A stretch of DNA of 64,000 nt from an uncultured Planctomycetota bacterium (GTDB lineage Bacteria; Planctomycetota; Phycisphaerae; UBA1845; Fen-1342), in contig CAADGL010000007.1 of NCBI GenBank assembly GCA_900696525.1, forward strand, positions 62,001 through 126,000. Direction: 5' to 3'. Of this stretch, positions 41,378 to 49,235 are shown in pieces. Each line of letters begins with the position of its first letter. Position 1 is the first letter of the stretch. A model generated the notes under the pieces. The model worked only from the letters and a program-made list of their open reading frames with translations. It did not search any database and was not told the DNA's origin. Made by a program: the position numbers and the translations under genes.

Positions 41378-42301
41378 TTACCCGCCCGCCGCGCGCCGCA
41401 CGCGCCCGCTCGCCACCGCCCGCTCGTACGCCTCCAGGTCCGCTGGCTCGATCCCCCACCGCCGGTGCAGCTCCACCTCCCGCGCCGCCGTCCCGTCCAG
41501 CCCTTCCACGCGCCGCACCTGCCCGCGCGCATCCAGCCGCATCACCCGCCCCGGTGCCAGCAGCACCGGCGCCCGTGACAGCCGCTCCTCCGCCCGCCCT
41601 GCGTCCTCCAGGAAATCCTCCCGCCAGTCCATGCTCGTGCTGTCCACGATCTTGCCCTGCCGCATCCCTCGCTCCACGAACGCGTCCGCCGCTTGCAGCG
41701 CCAGCCGGCGCTTCAGCATCGCGATCTCCTCCTCCGCCGCCTCGAGCTCGCGTCGCCACGCCGCCGGCGTCACCGCCGCCCACTGCGCATCGCCGCCCCC
41801 TTCTGCCTCGCGCCCGCTGGCCGCCACCGCCCCGGGCGCATCGCCATTCCCATCTCCCGACATCCCAGCCTTCCCGCGACCCCTCGCCGCCAACGCCTGC
41901 ACGCCGTGCATCGCCGGATCGTTCGTCAACGCCACCGGCCCCAGCGCCGCAACGTCCGTCTGCTCCACGTCCGTCCAGAAGATCACCGGCGAGAAGTACC
42001 GGTATTCGCCGCTGCGCAGCAGCTCCACCGCCCGCTCCGTCCACGCCACTTCCGCCGCCCAGAGCCCGTCGTCACGCACCTCCAGCCGGCCGATCCAACC
42101 CGCCGCCGGCCGAAGCCCGTCGCTCCGCGTGTTGAACCCGTCAAACGTCTGGTGCTCGTAATCGATCGCCAGCTTCCGGCCCATCCGCCGGAACCACGCC
42201 GCCGCCGACTCCGCGTGCCGGCGCGTGAACACGAAGCTGCCACCCGCCACGGCACGCTCCACCGACACCTCGCCGAACGGGATCAGCAGAAACTCGCTCA
42301 C
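41378..42301 (-). CDS. Mu-like protease/scaffold protein (gpI)
   Basis: 307 residues from GTG 42301, with GGGGGAG close upstream; a longer version from further upstream is possible. FLLIPFGEVSVERAVAGGSF, GRKLAIDYEHQTFDGFNTRS and RSGEYRYFSPVIFW are the gpI family core, in which His and Ser of a serine protease occur in this segment; NDPAMHGVQALAARG ends the protease part. The C-terminal half (ELEAAEEEIAMLKRRLALQA) is coiled coil and would be the internal scaffold. Matures the head. About 196 bases without a gene lie before the acetyltransferase. Confidence 0.85.
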   Translation of the reverse strand: MSEFLLIPFGEVSVERAVAGGSFVFTRRHAESAAAWFRRMGRKLAIDYEHQTFDGFNTRSDGLRPAAGWIGRLEVRDDGLWAAEVAWTERAVELLRSGEYRYFSPVIFWTDVEQTDVAALGPVALTNDPAMHGVQALAARGRGKAGMSGDGNGDAPGAVAASGREAEGGGDAQWAAVTPAAWRRELEAAEEEIAMLKRRLALQAADAFVERGMRQGKIVDSTSMDWREDFLEDAGRAEERLSRAPVLLAPGRVMRLDARGQVRRVEGLDGTAAREVELHRRWGIEPADLEAYERAVASGRVRRAAGG

Positions 42302-42497
42302 CGGCTCCCCCCGCGCCGTCGACAACGCCGCCCGGCACAGCCGGCTCGCCGGCTGACACCCCCTACCAACACTCACCCGCTCCACCGCGCTTCCCCCCGC
42401 ACTACGCACGCGCCCTTCCGTCTCTCGTTCGCCTCGACGCGCCCCCGCCCCGTCGTGCATGCCCAATGCGCTTGCGCGCTCCGGTTGCCCCTGCCTC

Positions 42498-43061
42498 TCA
42501 GGCCGCCGAGTGCCGGCTCCGCTTCTCTTGCTCACCTTCGCCTCCTTCGTTCTTCTCCGCGCCGCGCCCGACGACGCCTTCCGCCCCCGCGCCGCGACGA
42601 ACCCGACGCCGCCGCATGACCTCGATGTTCCCCTTCTCGTTCCGGATGCCCGTCGACCGAAACCCCAGCGAACGATAGAACCCCCGCGGATCGCCCGTGC
42701 TCATGTCCAGCTTCGCCCGGACCTCGCGCGCCCCGCTGTGCTCCACCAGCGCGCGACCTATCCCAAGCCCTCGATACGCCGGATGCACCAGCGCATTCAC
42801 CAGCCGCGTGTTCGCCGTCAGGATCGCCACTCCCACCAGCACCGAGTCGATCTCCGCGATCAACACCCGGTGGTGCGTCCCCACCAGAATCTCAGAAAGC
42901 TGTCCGCGACGCAGGAAATAGTCCCGCCGCAACACCGTGTCGAAGAAAAACAGCAGCGGAGCCTCGTCCTCCGGTCCCGCCGCCCTCACCCGCAGAGCCG
43001 CCGGCTCGCCCCCACCGTCCCCCGCCGGCGCCCTCGTTCCCTTCCCCTTCTCATCACTCAC
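42498..43061 (-). CDS. GNAT acetyltransferase inside the head-gene cluster
   Basis: 187 residues from GTG 43061, which forms GTGA with the portal stop, so it is coupled to the portal. VNALVHPAYRGLGIGRALVE holds the acetyl-CoA pyrophosphate loop (RxxGxG), and STGDPRGFYRSLGF the C-terminal core. The N-terminus is low-complexity and the last about 35 residues are basic (MRRRRVRRGAGAEG), so it may bind nucleic acid or capsid. Usual GNATs acetylate amines of antibiotics, peptides or proteins. Insertion between portal and protease genes is not standard in Mu. Confidence 0.75.
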   Translation of the reverse strand: MSDEKGKGTRAPAGDGGGEPAALRVRAAGPEDEAPLLFFFDTVLRRDYFLRRGQLSEILVGTHHRVLIAEIDSVLVGVAILTANTRLVNALVHPAYRGLGIGRALVEHSGAREVRAKLDMSTGDPRGFYRSLGFRSTGIRNEKGNIEVMRRRRVRRGAGAEGVVGRGAEKNEGGEGEQEKRSRHSAA

Positions 43062-44332
43062 GACGCCACCCGCCCTTCCAGCACCGGCTCCCCCGTCAGC
43101 GGCTCCGGAATCCCAAGCACGCGGTGCACCCACCTCCGCGGCGCGCGCACCCCCAGCTCATTCACCGCCACCGCCAGCGTCGCCGCCAGGCTCCGAGTGT
43201 CCACAGACTCCACCAGCGCCCGCCGGAACCGCGGCCACGGTACACCGTCCCCGAATCGCGACTGCACCAGCGGCCGAAGCAGCCCACGCTCCAACGACCG
43301 CGCCTCGTCCCTGATATCCGCCACCAGCAGGTCTTCACGCACACGGTCATGAATCTCCGCCGCCGCACGCGATCCCGACGTCTGAACATCCGTCGTCAGG
43401 TGCTGACCCAGCCACTGGATCGTCACCTCCGTGTTGCAGTAACGCTGCAACGGCCCATACGGCTTGTCCCCGCCCCGAGACTCGATGAACTTCAGCTCTA
43501 CGCTCTTGCTCACCGCTGCTACTGCGTCCGTACCCAGCGCCTCCAGCATCTTCAACAACGCCCGCTTGTCCGCGTCCGGCGTCCCCGGCTCGAACTGCGC
43601 CACCCGCACTGGCATCCCCGCCGCCTGCGAGTACACCAGCCAGTCCTTCAGGCTCAGGTTCTGCGCCAGGTACAGCAGCACGCTCCCGCGTAGCAGCCCA
43701 CCCCCGAATGGCCGCCCCGGCGTCGCCCGCGGCTGATGCACCACCCACTTGCCCGGCTGTTCGTCCAGCGCCACACCCAGCGACGGCTCTTCTTCCGTTC
43801 GCACGCGCAGCCGCCACGGCTCCTGCGGATCGCTGATCAACCTCCCGTGCGGCACCGGTACGATGTCCGCCAGCCGGCCCGCTTCCCATACCAGCTCCGC
43901 CACCGCCAGCCCGTACCCCACCGCGCTCGACAGGTGCTCCAGCACTTCCCCGAACCGCTCCAGTTCGTGCAGCGCCTGCCGCGCGTAGTCCGCCGCCTCT
44001 TCCGCTCGCCGGCCTCGCGCCGCGTCACCGGCCGGCGTCGGCCCCGCCACAACGTCCCACTCCAGCCCCGTCAACGCCAGCCGCCGCGTCGCCTCCACCG
44101 CCGCCAGCCGCGGCCATTTCTGCAACATCTCGCTGAACAGCTCGAACTGCACCTGCGGCGAACCGCTGTCCGCCGCGTGCAGCAGCGCCAGCGCCTTCGA
44201 CGGCGTCAGCCCCACGCTCGGATGCGCATGCACGCTGTCCTCGTGCCATGGCCGCACGACACGCCCAACTGCCCGGCGCTCACGCCGCTTCGCGCCGAGC
44301 AGCGATCCCAGCGCCCTGAGCACCTGCGCCAT
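43058..44332 (-). CDS. Mu-like portal protein (DUF935, gp29)
   Basis: 424 residues from ATG 44332; a further 30-residue extension to 44422 is possible but poorly supported. HPSVGLTPSKALALLHAADSG, QFELFSEMLQKWPRLAAVE and the middle VVAGPTPAGD are the DUF935 portal family; GMPVRVAQFEPGTPDADKRA, FIESRGGDKPYGPLQRYCN and AAAEIHDRVREDLLVADIRD are its other marks. The portal is the DNA entry pore of the capsid. It is the first gene of the minus-strand cluster; no terminase gene precedes it. Confidence 0.88.
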   Translation of the reverse strand: MAQVLRALGSLLGAKRRERRAVGRVVRPWHEDSVHAHPSVGLTPSKALALLHAADSGSPQVQFELFSEMLQKWPRLAAVEATRRLALTGLEWDVVAGPTPAGDAARGRRAEEAADYARQALHELERFGEVLEHLSSAVGYGLAVAELVWEAGRLADIVPVPHGRLISDPQEPWRLRVRTEEEPSLGVALDEQPGKWVVHQPRATPGRPFGGGLLRGSVLLYLAQNLSLKDWLVYSQAAGMPVRVAQFEPGTPDADKRALLKMLEALGTDAVAAVSKSVELKFIESRGGDKPYGPLQRYCNTEVTIQWLGQHLTTDVQTSGSRAAAEIHDRVREDLLVADIRDEARSLERGLLRPLVQSRFGDGVPWPRFRRALVESVDTRSLAATLAVAVNELGVRAPRRWVHRVLGIPEPLTGEPVLEGRVAS

Positions 44333-44740
44333 GGCACCGTCCTGTCGCGCCTGTTGCCGCTCCACGCTCAACCCTCCCCGGCCCCCCCCGCGCGCCGCCC
44401 GCCGAACTCCGGCCCGCGCCACGCGCTCACCTCAAGCATAGCATGGAATTACAGAAAGTCTAGAATATCAAGATCGCCGCCGTCGCCCTCGGCTCCCCCA
44501 CGCCCGTCGATGACCCGCCAGCCTCTCCCTCAAACCCAGCCGGGCTCCCCGCCCTCCCCCACGCCTCATTCGTGCGAACCCGGTCTCACCGGCTCCCAGC
44601 ATTCACCGCAATCGCTCCCGGCCGCCCCGCACTCCGCCGCCCCACCAACGTCCTAATACCTCCACCCGCCTCTCACTCACCCCAAAAACCGGTTACCCTC
44701 CCTGCCGCGCCCTTTTCTTTCTCGCAGGCGGTTGAATACC
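44333..44740. other. 408-base divergent gap between portal and sigma factor genes
   Basis: No protein is supported. The stretch includes an AT-rich patch at 44430-44480, in contrast to the flanking GC-rich DNA, with a likely minus-strand promoter (44435-44462) and the palindrome TCTAGA (44459-44464). The rest, 44480-44720, is C-rich and Pro-codon-like with no start or ribosome-binding site that holds up. It is the joint control region of the phage-like cluster and the ECF operon. Confidence 0.7.
44435..44462 (-). promoter_or_regulatory. Candidate promoter for the phage-like cluster
   Basis: Minus strand: TAGACT (44462-44457), 16 bases, TATGCT (44440-44435), four of six matches in each box. 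Transcription would start near 44428, about 96 bases before the portal ATG. It lies in an isolated AT-rich patch. Confidence 0.35.
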
Positions 44741-45331
44741 GTGGACCACCCGAACGTCCATTCGTTGGAGCACGACCTTGTGCCGGCCGCGGCGGCCGGC
44801 GACCGCGAAGCCCGACGCGAACTCTTCGAGCGCTTTCGCGGTCCCGCTTATCAGGTCGCGCTACGCGTCACCGGACGTCATGAGGACGCGCTCGATGTCG
44901 TTCAGGACAGCTTCATCAAGGCCTTCGATGCGCTCGCCGTCTTTCAGCGCGACGCCTCTTTCAAGACCTGGCTCCTTCGTATCGTCAGCAATCGCGCCCT
45001 CGACGTCCTCCGCGCCCGAAGGGTACGCCTCGCCGCCTCCCTCGACGCCGGCCCCGACGACCACGCAACGACGCCTACGCCCGTCGACCGCGGCGCTCCC
45101 GCGCCAGGCGATCGAATCGAAAACGCCGAACTCGCCGAGCGACTCGCCAGCGCCGTCGAGGCGCTCCCACCCGACCAACGCGCTGTCTTCGCCTTGTACG
45201 CGACCGGCGAGCTTACCTACGGCGAGATTGCCGAGACCCTCGGCGTGCCGATTGGAACGGTGATGAGCCGCCTGTACCACGCGCGGCTCCGACTGAAGGA
45301 GCGTTTGAAGGACCTGGAAACCCCGGCCTGA
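44741..45331 (+). CDS. ECF sigma-70 factor
   Basis: 196 residues from GTG 44741, with AGGCGG nine bases upstream; TTG 44732 would place that site on the codon itself. Region 2 spans about residues 25-95 (LRVTGRHEDALDVVQDSFIK; FKTWLLRIVSNRALDVLRAR) and region 4 about 135-190 (LPPDQRAVFALYATGELTYG; IPIGTV-like VPIGTVMSRLYHARLRLKE). It directs RNA polymerase to a stress or developmental regulon. The next gene, 18 bases on, looks like its anti-sigma factor. It diverges from the capsid cluster, whose promoter lies in the shared gap. Confidence 0.9.
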   Translation: MDHPNVHSLEHDLVPAAAAGDREARRELFERFRGPAYQVALRVTGRHEDALDVVQDSFIKAFDALAVFQRDASFKTWLLRIVSNRALDVLRARRVRLAASLDAGPDDHATTPTPVDRGAPAPGDRIENAELAERLASAVEALPPDQRAVFALYATGELTYGEIAETLGVPIGTVMSRLYHARLRLKERLKDLETPA

Positions 45332-45349
45332 ACCGGAAGGCTGTCGAAC

Positions 45350-45880
45350 ATGAACGCCCGCAACGAACTCGAGCGCCTCCTCACCCTCGTCGAGTACGGC
45401 CGCCTCGATCAGCTCGCGCCCGCGCAGATCGCCGAGATCGAGCGCCTGCTCAACCACGACCCGGCCCTGGCAGAGCGCCTCGCCGGACGCATTCCCCCCC
45501 TCGACCGCGCCGCCCGCCTCGCGCCTCAGCCTTCCGATGACGAGTGGCAGCGCGTCTGGAACAACATCGCCAACGCTGCGGCAAAGGCCCCTGCCGGCAC
45601 TCCCGCCGGCGCGAGAACCGGCGCTGCCGCCGCAGTCCCGCCTCCTACCCACTCGCTGGTCAACCTCTGGCGCAGCGCCGCCGCCCTCGCGGCCTGCATC
45701 ATCCTCGTGATCACCTGGCGGGCCCTCGGCCCCTCCCTCCCCGGCGGCCAGGTCCGCCCTGCCCTCAACGCGCAGATCGACAGCCTCCAGGTCTTCGGCG
45801 ACCGCACCGGTATCATCGTCAGCGCCGGAGACGGCGAGGCCTTTCCTGTAATCTGGGTCATGGACAACGAAGGAGTCTGA
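45350..45880 (+). CDS. Putative transmembrane anti-sigma factor
   Basis: 176 residues. A cytoplasmic helical N-terminus (RNELERLLTLVEYGRLDQLA; ERLLNHDPALAERLAG) resembles anti-sigma sigma-binding helices, then an Ala/Pro-rich linker, one membrane helix (AAALAACIILVITWRALGPS at about residues 109-128) and a short external tail (VFGDRTGIIVSAGDGEAFPV). No zinc-binding HxxxCxxC motif is seen, so it is not a ZAS-type. Assigned from position directly after the ECF gene and topology. The next gene starts two bases later. Confidence 0.7.
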   Translation: MNARNELERLLTLVEYGRLDQLAPAQIAEIERLLNHDPALAERLAGRIPPLDRAARLAPQPSDDEWQRVWNNIANAAAKAPAGTPAGARTGAAAAVPPPTHSLVNLWRSAAALAACIILVITWRALGPSLPGGQVRPALNAQIDSLQVFGDRTGIIVSAGDGEAFPVIWVMDNEGV

Positions 45881-45882
45881 GC

Positions 45883-46356
45883 ATGTTCCGCGCCACACCC
45901 GCCGCTCGGGTCGCCTTCTTCGGCCTCACCCTCGCCGGACTCGCCGCCGGCGCGCCGTCCGCCCTCGCGCAGGACGTCGAGGTCACCGTCCTCGCCATCC
46001 GCGCAACCAAGAGCAACAACGACGTCTCCCCCGAGCTCCGCGACATCGCCGCCCAGCTCAGGAAGCAGTTTCAATACACCGGGTTCAAGCTCGAACAACG
46101 CCGGGCTGGCCGCACGGCCCTCGAAAAGGTCCACACCGCCACGCTCATTGGCCCCTATTCCGCCGAGATCACGCCCACCGCCGCCTCCGAACGCACCGTC
46201 CAGCTCAAGTGCCAACTCCTGCGCCGTGATGCCGACGGAAAGAAAACCGCTGTCCTCCGGTCAACCGTTACCGTCGAAAAGGGCCGCTACCAGCTCTTCG
46301 GCGGACCCAGCCTCGGTGATGGCGACGTGCTGATCATGGCCGTCACGGGTAAGTAA
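45883..46356 (+). CDS. Exported protein co-encoded with sigma/anti-sigma
   Basis: 157 residues from ATG 45883, with AAGGAG inside the end of the anti-sigma gene. A signal peptide ends at ALAQDVE (about residue 29). The mature part is beta-rich (VTVLAIRATKSNNDVSPELR; YSAEITPTAASERTVQLK; RSTVTVEKGRYQLFGGPS). No family recognised. As the third gene of the sigma operon it may be the envelope signal sensor for the anti-sigma factor or an output of the regulon. Convergent with ilvC. Confidence 0.72.
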   Translation: MFRATPAARVAFFGLTLAGLAAGAPSALAQDVEVTVLAIRATKSNNDVSPELRDIAAQLRKQFQYTGFKLEQRRAGRTALEKVHTATLIGPYSAEITPTAASERTVQLKCQLLRRDADGKKTAVLRSTVTVEKGRYQLFGGPSLGDGDVLIMAVTGK

Positions 46357-46411
46357 CACGCCCGCCCTTCAGCAGGGCCCGGTTGTCTCGAGCGCCGTCA
46401 TCAGAAGGGGC

Positions 46412-47449
46412 CTACCCCGGTCCCAGCGCCGACGAGCCCCCTGGCTCCGCCGCACCCCACATGCGCTTCCGCACCTCGGCCCCAACGCGCTCCAGCAAGT
46501 GCCCCCGGTCCGCCTCTGTCAACGCCCGAAAACGCGCATAACCTGACACCTGCTCCGCCGCCAGCTCCTCGGCGAAACGCCCGCTCCTGATCTCCTCCAG
46601 GATCCGCCGCATCTCCTCCCGCGCCTGCGCGTTCACCACCCGCGGCCCGCGCGTCAGGTCGCCGTACCGCGCCGTGTTCGAAATCCGCTCCCGCATGTAC
46701 GTCAACCCCCCGTCGTGCAGCAGCTCCGCCAGCAGCGCCACCTCGTGACAGCACTCGAAGTACGCCAGCTCGGCCGGATACCCCGCCTCCACCAGCGTCT
46801 CGAACGCCGCCTTGATCAGCGACGTCAATCCGCCGCACAGCACCACCTGCTCCCCGAACAGGTCCGTCTCAGTTTCGTCTGCGAACGTCGTCTCGTAGAT
46901 CGCCGACCGACCCGCGCCAATGCCCACCGCCCACGCCAGCGCCGTCGACCTTGCCCTGCCGCTCGCGTCCTGACCCACCGCCACCAGCGCCGCCACCCCA
47001 CGCCCAACCAGGAACTCTCTTCGCACCGCCCGGCCTTGCGCCTTCGGTGCCACCATGATCACATCCACTGTCCCCGGAACCGCGATCCGGTTGAATCGCA
47101 CCGCGAACCCATGCAGAAATCCCAGCGACTGGCCCGCCCTTAGCCGCGGCCGAATCTCTCGCTCATACACCTCCGGTATCGCCTCGTCCGGCAACCCCAG
47201 GATCAGCACGTCTGCGCTTGCCGCCGCCTGACCAACCGACATCGGCGCGAAGCGGTCCAGCGTCGCCGCCGCGTGCCGGGGCGATCCCTCCCGCTGCCCA
47301 ATAACCACGTTAACCCCGCTGTCACGAAGGTTTAACGCGTGTGCCTGACCCTGGGCGCCATAGCCGATCACCGCCACGGTCCGACCGTCCAGGGCCCGCA
47401 GCGCCTCGTCGTCCACCGTGACCGCTCGCAATCGTCCCGCCCGTGACAC
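46412..47449 (-). CDS. ilvC: Ketol-acid reductoisomerase
   Basis: 345 residues, class I short form. It converts acetolactate to dihydroxyisovalerate in valine, leucine and isoleucine synthesis using NADPH. GTG 47449 has AAGGAG seven bases upstream. RTVAVIGYGAQGQAHALNLR is the Rossmann loop; the catalytic acids are in DLFGEQVVLCGG and ECCHEVALLAELLHDGGLTY, with RISNTARYGDLTRGPRV closing the active site. No ilvB/ilvH is next to it. Divergent from the SPFH operon across about 180 bases. Confidence 0.94.
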   Translation of the reverse strand: MSRAGRLRAVTVDDEALRALDGRTVAVIGYGAQGQAHALNLRDSGVNVVIGQREGSPRHAAATLDRFAPMSVGQAAASADVLILGLPDEAIPEVYEREIRPRLRAGQSLGFLHGFAVRFNRIAVPGTVDVIMVAPKAQGRAVRREFLVGRGVAALVAVGQDASGRARSTALAWAVGIGAGRSAIYETTFADETETDLFGEQVVLCGGLTSLIKAAFETLVEAGYPAELAYFECCHEVALLAELLHDGGLTYMRERISNTARYGDLTRGPRVVNAQAREEMRRILEEIRSGRFAEELAAEQVSGYARFRALTEADRGHLLERVGAEVRKRMWGAAEPGGSSALGPG

Positions 47450-47574
47450 CGGTCGCTCCTTGCCGCCCCTTCGGCTCGTCCAACATCTCGCCAGCGCCGG
47501 AGTCTACCGACACCCTCGGAAATCGTCGAAGCCCCAGCTCCGGGCGCGATTCCAGTTTTTCTCGCAAACTATAC

Positions 47575-47602
47575 TTGCACAATGATATCTTTGTGATATA
47601 CT
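47575..47602 (+). promoter_or_regulatory. Strong promoter with 11-bp-spaced direct repeat
   Basis: TTGCAC (47575-47580), 16 bases, TATACT (47597-47602), followed by a leader of about 22 bases to ATG 47631. TGATAT occurs at 47583-47588 and 47594-47599, eleven bases apart (one helical turn), the second copy overlapping the -10 box. This spacing suits a ribbon-helix-helix operator; an Arc-type protein is encoded downstream at 48614. Confidence 0.6.
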
Positions 47603-47630
47603 CCGCTGCATGGCAACCTGGAGAACATCC

Positions 47631-48539
47631 ATGCAAACGCGCGAAGTCCCGGTGCGAAGCGCCAACGGCTGGCCCATCCTCGGTCTCATGTTCCTGGCCG
47701 CCTTGGCCCTCGGTTACGCCCTCTATCTCCTCCTAACCACCCACTTCTCCCAGGGAAAGAGCAATGTCACCTTCTCTGGCTGGTCCTTGCTCATCCTGTG
47801 GATCCTCGCCACCATCGTCTGGGCCGTTTGCTGGAACGGCTTTTACACCCTCCAGCCCAACCAGGCCGCCGTGCTTGTCCTCTTCGGAAAATACACCGGC
47901 AGCGACCGCGTGAGCGGCTTCCGCTACGCCAATCCGCTCCTCACCAAGATCAAGGTCTCACTCCGCGCCCGAAACCTCAACATGGAAACCATCAAGGTCA
48001 ACGATCAGCGCGGAAACCCCATCGAGATCGCCGCCGTCGTCGTCTGGCGCGTCGACGATAGCGCTCAGGCCACCTTCGACGTCGACAACTTCGAGCATTA
48101 CGTCTCCGTCCAGAGCGAAGCCGCCCTCCGTCACATGGCCAGCGGATACCCCTACGACGCTCCCGAAGACGCCGGCGTCCTCTCGCTCCGCGGCAGCATG
48201 GACGAGGTCTCCGCCGCTCTGCTCAACGAGCTTCAGCAACGCGTCGCCCGCGCCGGTGTTAACGTCGAGGAGGCCCGCCTCAGCCACCTCGCCTACGCAC
48301 CCGAGATCGCTGGCGCCATGCTCCAGCGCCAACAGGCCGAGGCCATCGTCGCCGCTCGAACTCGCATCGTCGACGGCGCCGTCGGCATCGTCGAAATGGC
48401 CCTCTCAAAGCTCGAACAGCACGAAATGCTGCGCCTCGATGAGGAAAAGAAAGCCGCTATGGTCAACAACCTGCTCGTTGTGCTCTGTGGCGACAAGACG
48501 GCCCAGCCCGTCGTCCACACCGGCACCCTCTACACCTGA
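47631..48539 (+). CDS. SPFH/band-7 membrane protein, first of three
   Basis: 302 residues from ATG 47631 (GGAG seven bases upstream; a longer start at 47610 would be very close to the promoter). Two N-terminal helices (about residues 14-36 and 49-70) anchor it, then the SPFH domain opens with [20 protein letters not shown] and [40 protein letters not shown] and [20 protein letters not shown] are later SPFH marks. Proteins of this kind form large ring-shaped membrane scaffolds, often around proteases. It is close to the QmcA-like group. First gene of the operon. Confidence 0.85.
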   Translation: MQTREVPVRSANGWPILGLMFLAALALGYALYLLLTTHFSQGKSNVTFSGWSLLILWILATIVWAVCWNGFYTLQPNQAAVLVLFGKYTGSDRVSGFRYANPLLTKIKVSLRARNLNMETIKVNDQRGNPIEIAAVVVWRVDDSAQATFDVDNFEHYVSVQSEAALRHMASGYPYDAPEDAGVLSLRGSMDEVSAALLNELQQRVARAGVNVEEARLSHLAYAPEIAGAMLQRQQAEAIVAARTRIVDGAVGIVEMALSKLEQHEMLRLDEEKKAAMVNNLLVVLCGDKTAQPVVHTGTLYT

Positions 48540-48613
48540 CGTACCCGCGCTGCCCGCGCCCGGCCGGTTCGCCGCATTCGGCCGGGCGCGCCGCCGCGCT
48601 CCCCGAGGTCGCC

Positions 48614-48808
48614 GTGGCCGATCGAAAGTCATTCCTCGTCCGCCTGCCTGCGGACCTCCTCGATGAGCTCAACCGCTGGGCCAGGGACGAGCTGCGCAGC
48701 CTCAACGCCCAGATCGAGTACCTCCTGCGCGATGCCGTCCGCAAACGCCGCTCCAGCCACGACCGCTCCCAAGCCGACGGCCAGCCACCGGATCGCACCG
48801 ATGCGTAA
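48614..48808 (+). CDS. Arc-type ribbon-helix-helix DNA-binding protein
   Basis: 64 residues from GTG 48614 (GAGG upstream). KSFLVRLPADLLDELNRWAR, then DELRSLNAQIEYLLRDAVRK, is the beta-strand plus two-helix Arc/MetJ fold; the FLVRLP strand binds the major groove. A hydrophilic tail follows. It is a likely autoregulator of the SPFH operon: the direct repeat at the promoter (47583-47599) has the helical-turn spacing used by such dimers. SPFH and Arc-type genes are, to my knowledge, often neighbours. Confidence 0.82.
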   Translation: MADRKSFLVRLPADLLDELNRWARDELRSLNAQIEYLLRDAVRKRRSSHDRSQADGQPPDRTDA

Positions 48809-48957
48809 CGACGCCCTGAATGCACGCGAACGCCCCCCGGCGCTCAATACACAAAACCCCCCCGTTTGTAACAGCCATCTTCCGATCCTTCAGTTATCCT
48901 CTCCTGTGTGCGGCCGCGCTGCGCTCTCCGCCCGTCCGCACGCCACGGGGCTTCTTC

Positions 48958-49191
48958 ATGCGCGCCGCTGTCATCACCGCATTCGTCGTCGCCATTCCCC
49001 TGCTCTTTGCGCTCGTGGCGACTCGCTCCGGCCCCTCCGGCTTTCTCCTTCTGACAGCCGCCGGCGGCGTCGCCGCCGTCGTCGTTATCGCTTCGCTTTC
49101 CCGCGGCGCCCGGCGGACTTGCCCGCAATGCGGCCGGCCAAACCCGCCCAACGCCCTGTTCTGCGCCCAGTGCGGACGCCCCTTGAGTTGA
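48958..49191 (+). CDS. Small membrane protein with C-terminal zinc ribbon
   Basis: 77 residues from ATG 48958. Two membrane helices (MRAAVITAFVVAIPLLFALV and GFLLLTAAGGVAAVVVIASL) precede a cytoplasmic zinc ribbon, CPQCGRPNPPNALFCAQCG. Upstream in-frame codons extend the frame but lack a ribosome-binding site. The zinc finger may bind a partner or nucleic acid. It stands between the Arc-type gene and the second SPFH gene. A near-identical ribbon is fused to the POT transporter at 62.8 kb. Confidence 0.72.
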   Translation: MRAAVITAFVVAIPLLFALVATRSGPSGFLLLTAAGGVAAVVVIASLSRGARRTCPQCGRPNPPNALFCAQCGRPLS

Positions 49192-49235
49192 CCGCGCTAA
49201 ACAACGCAGCCTGAGTCCGTTTGAGGAGATGCAAC

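Noticed and set aside
44480..44720. Pro/Ser-rich frame between the portal and sigma factor genes
   Set aside because: C-rich DNA reads as Pro/Ser in several frames; no start or conserved protein.
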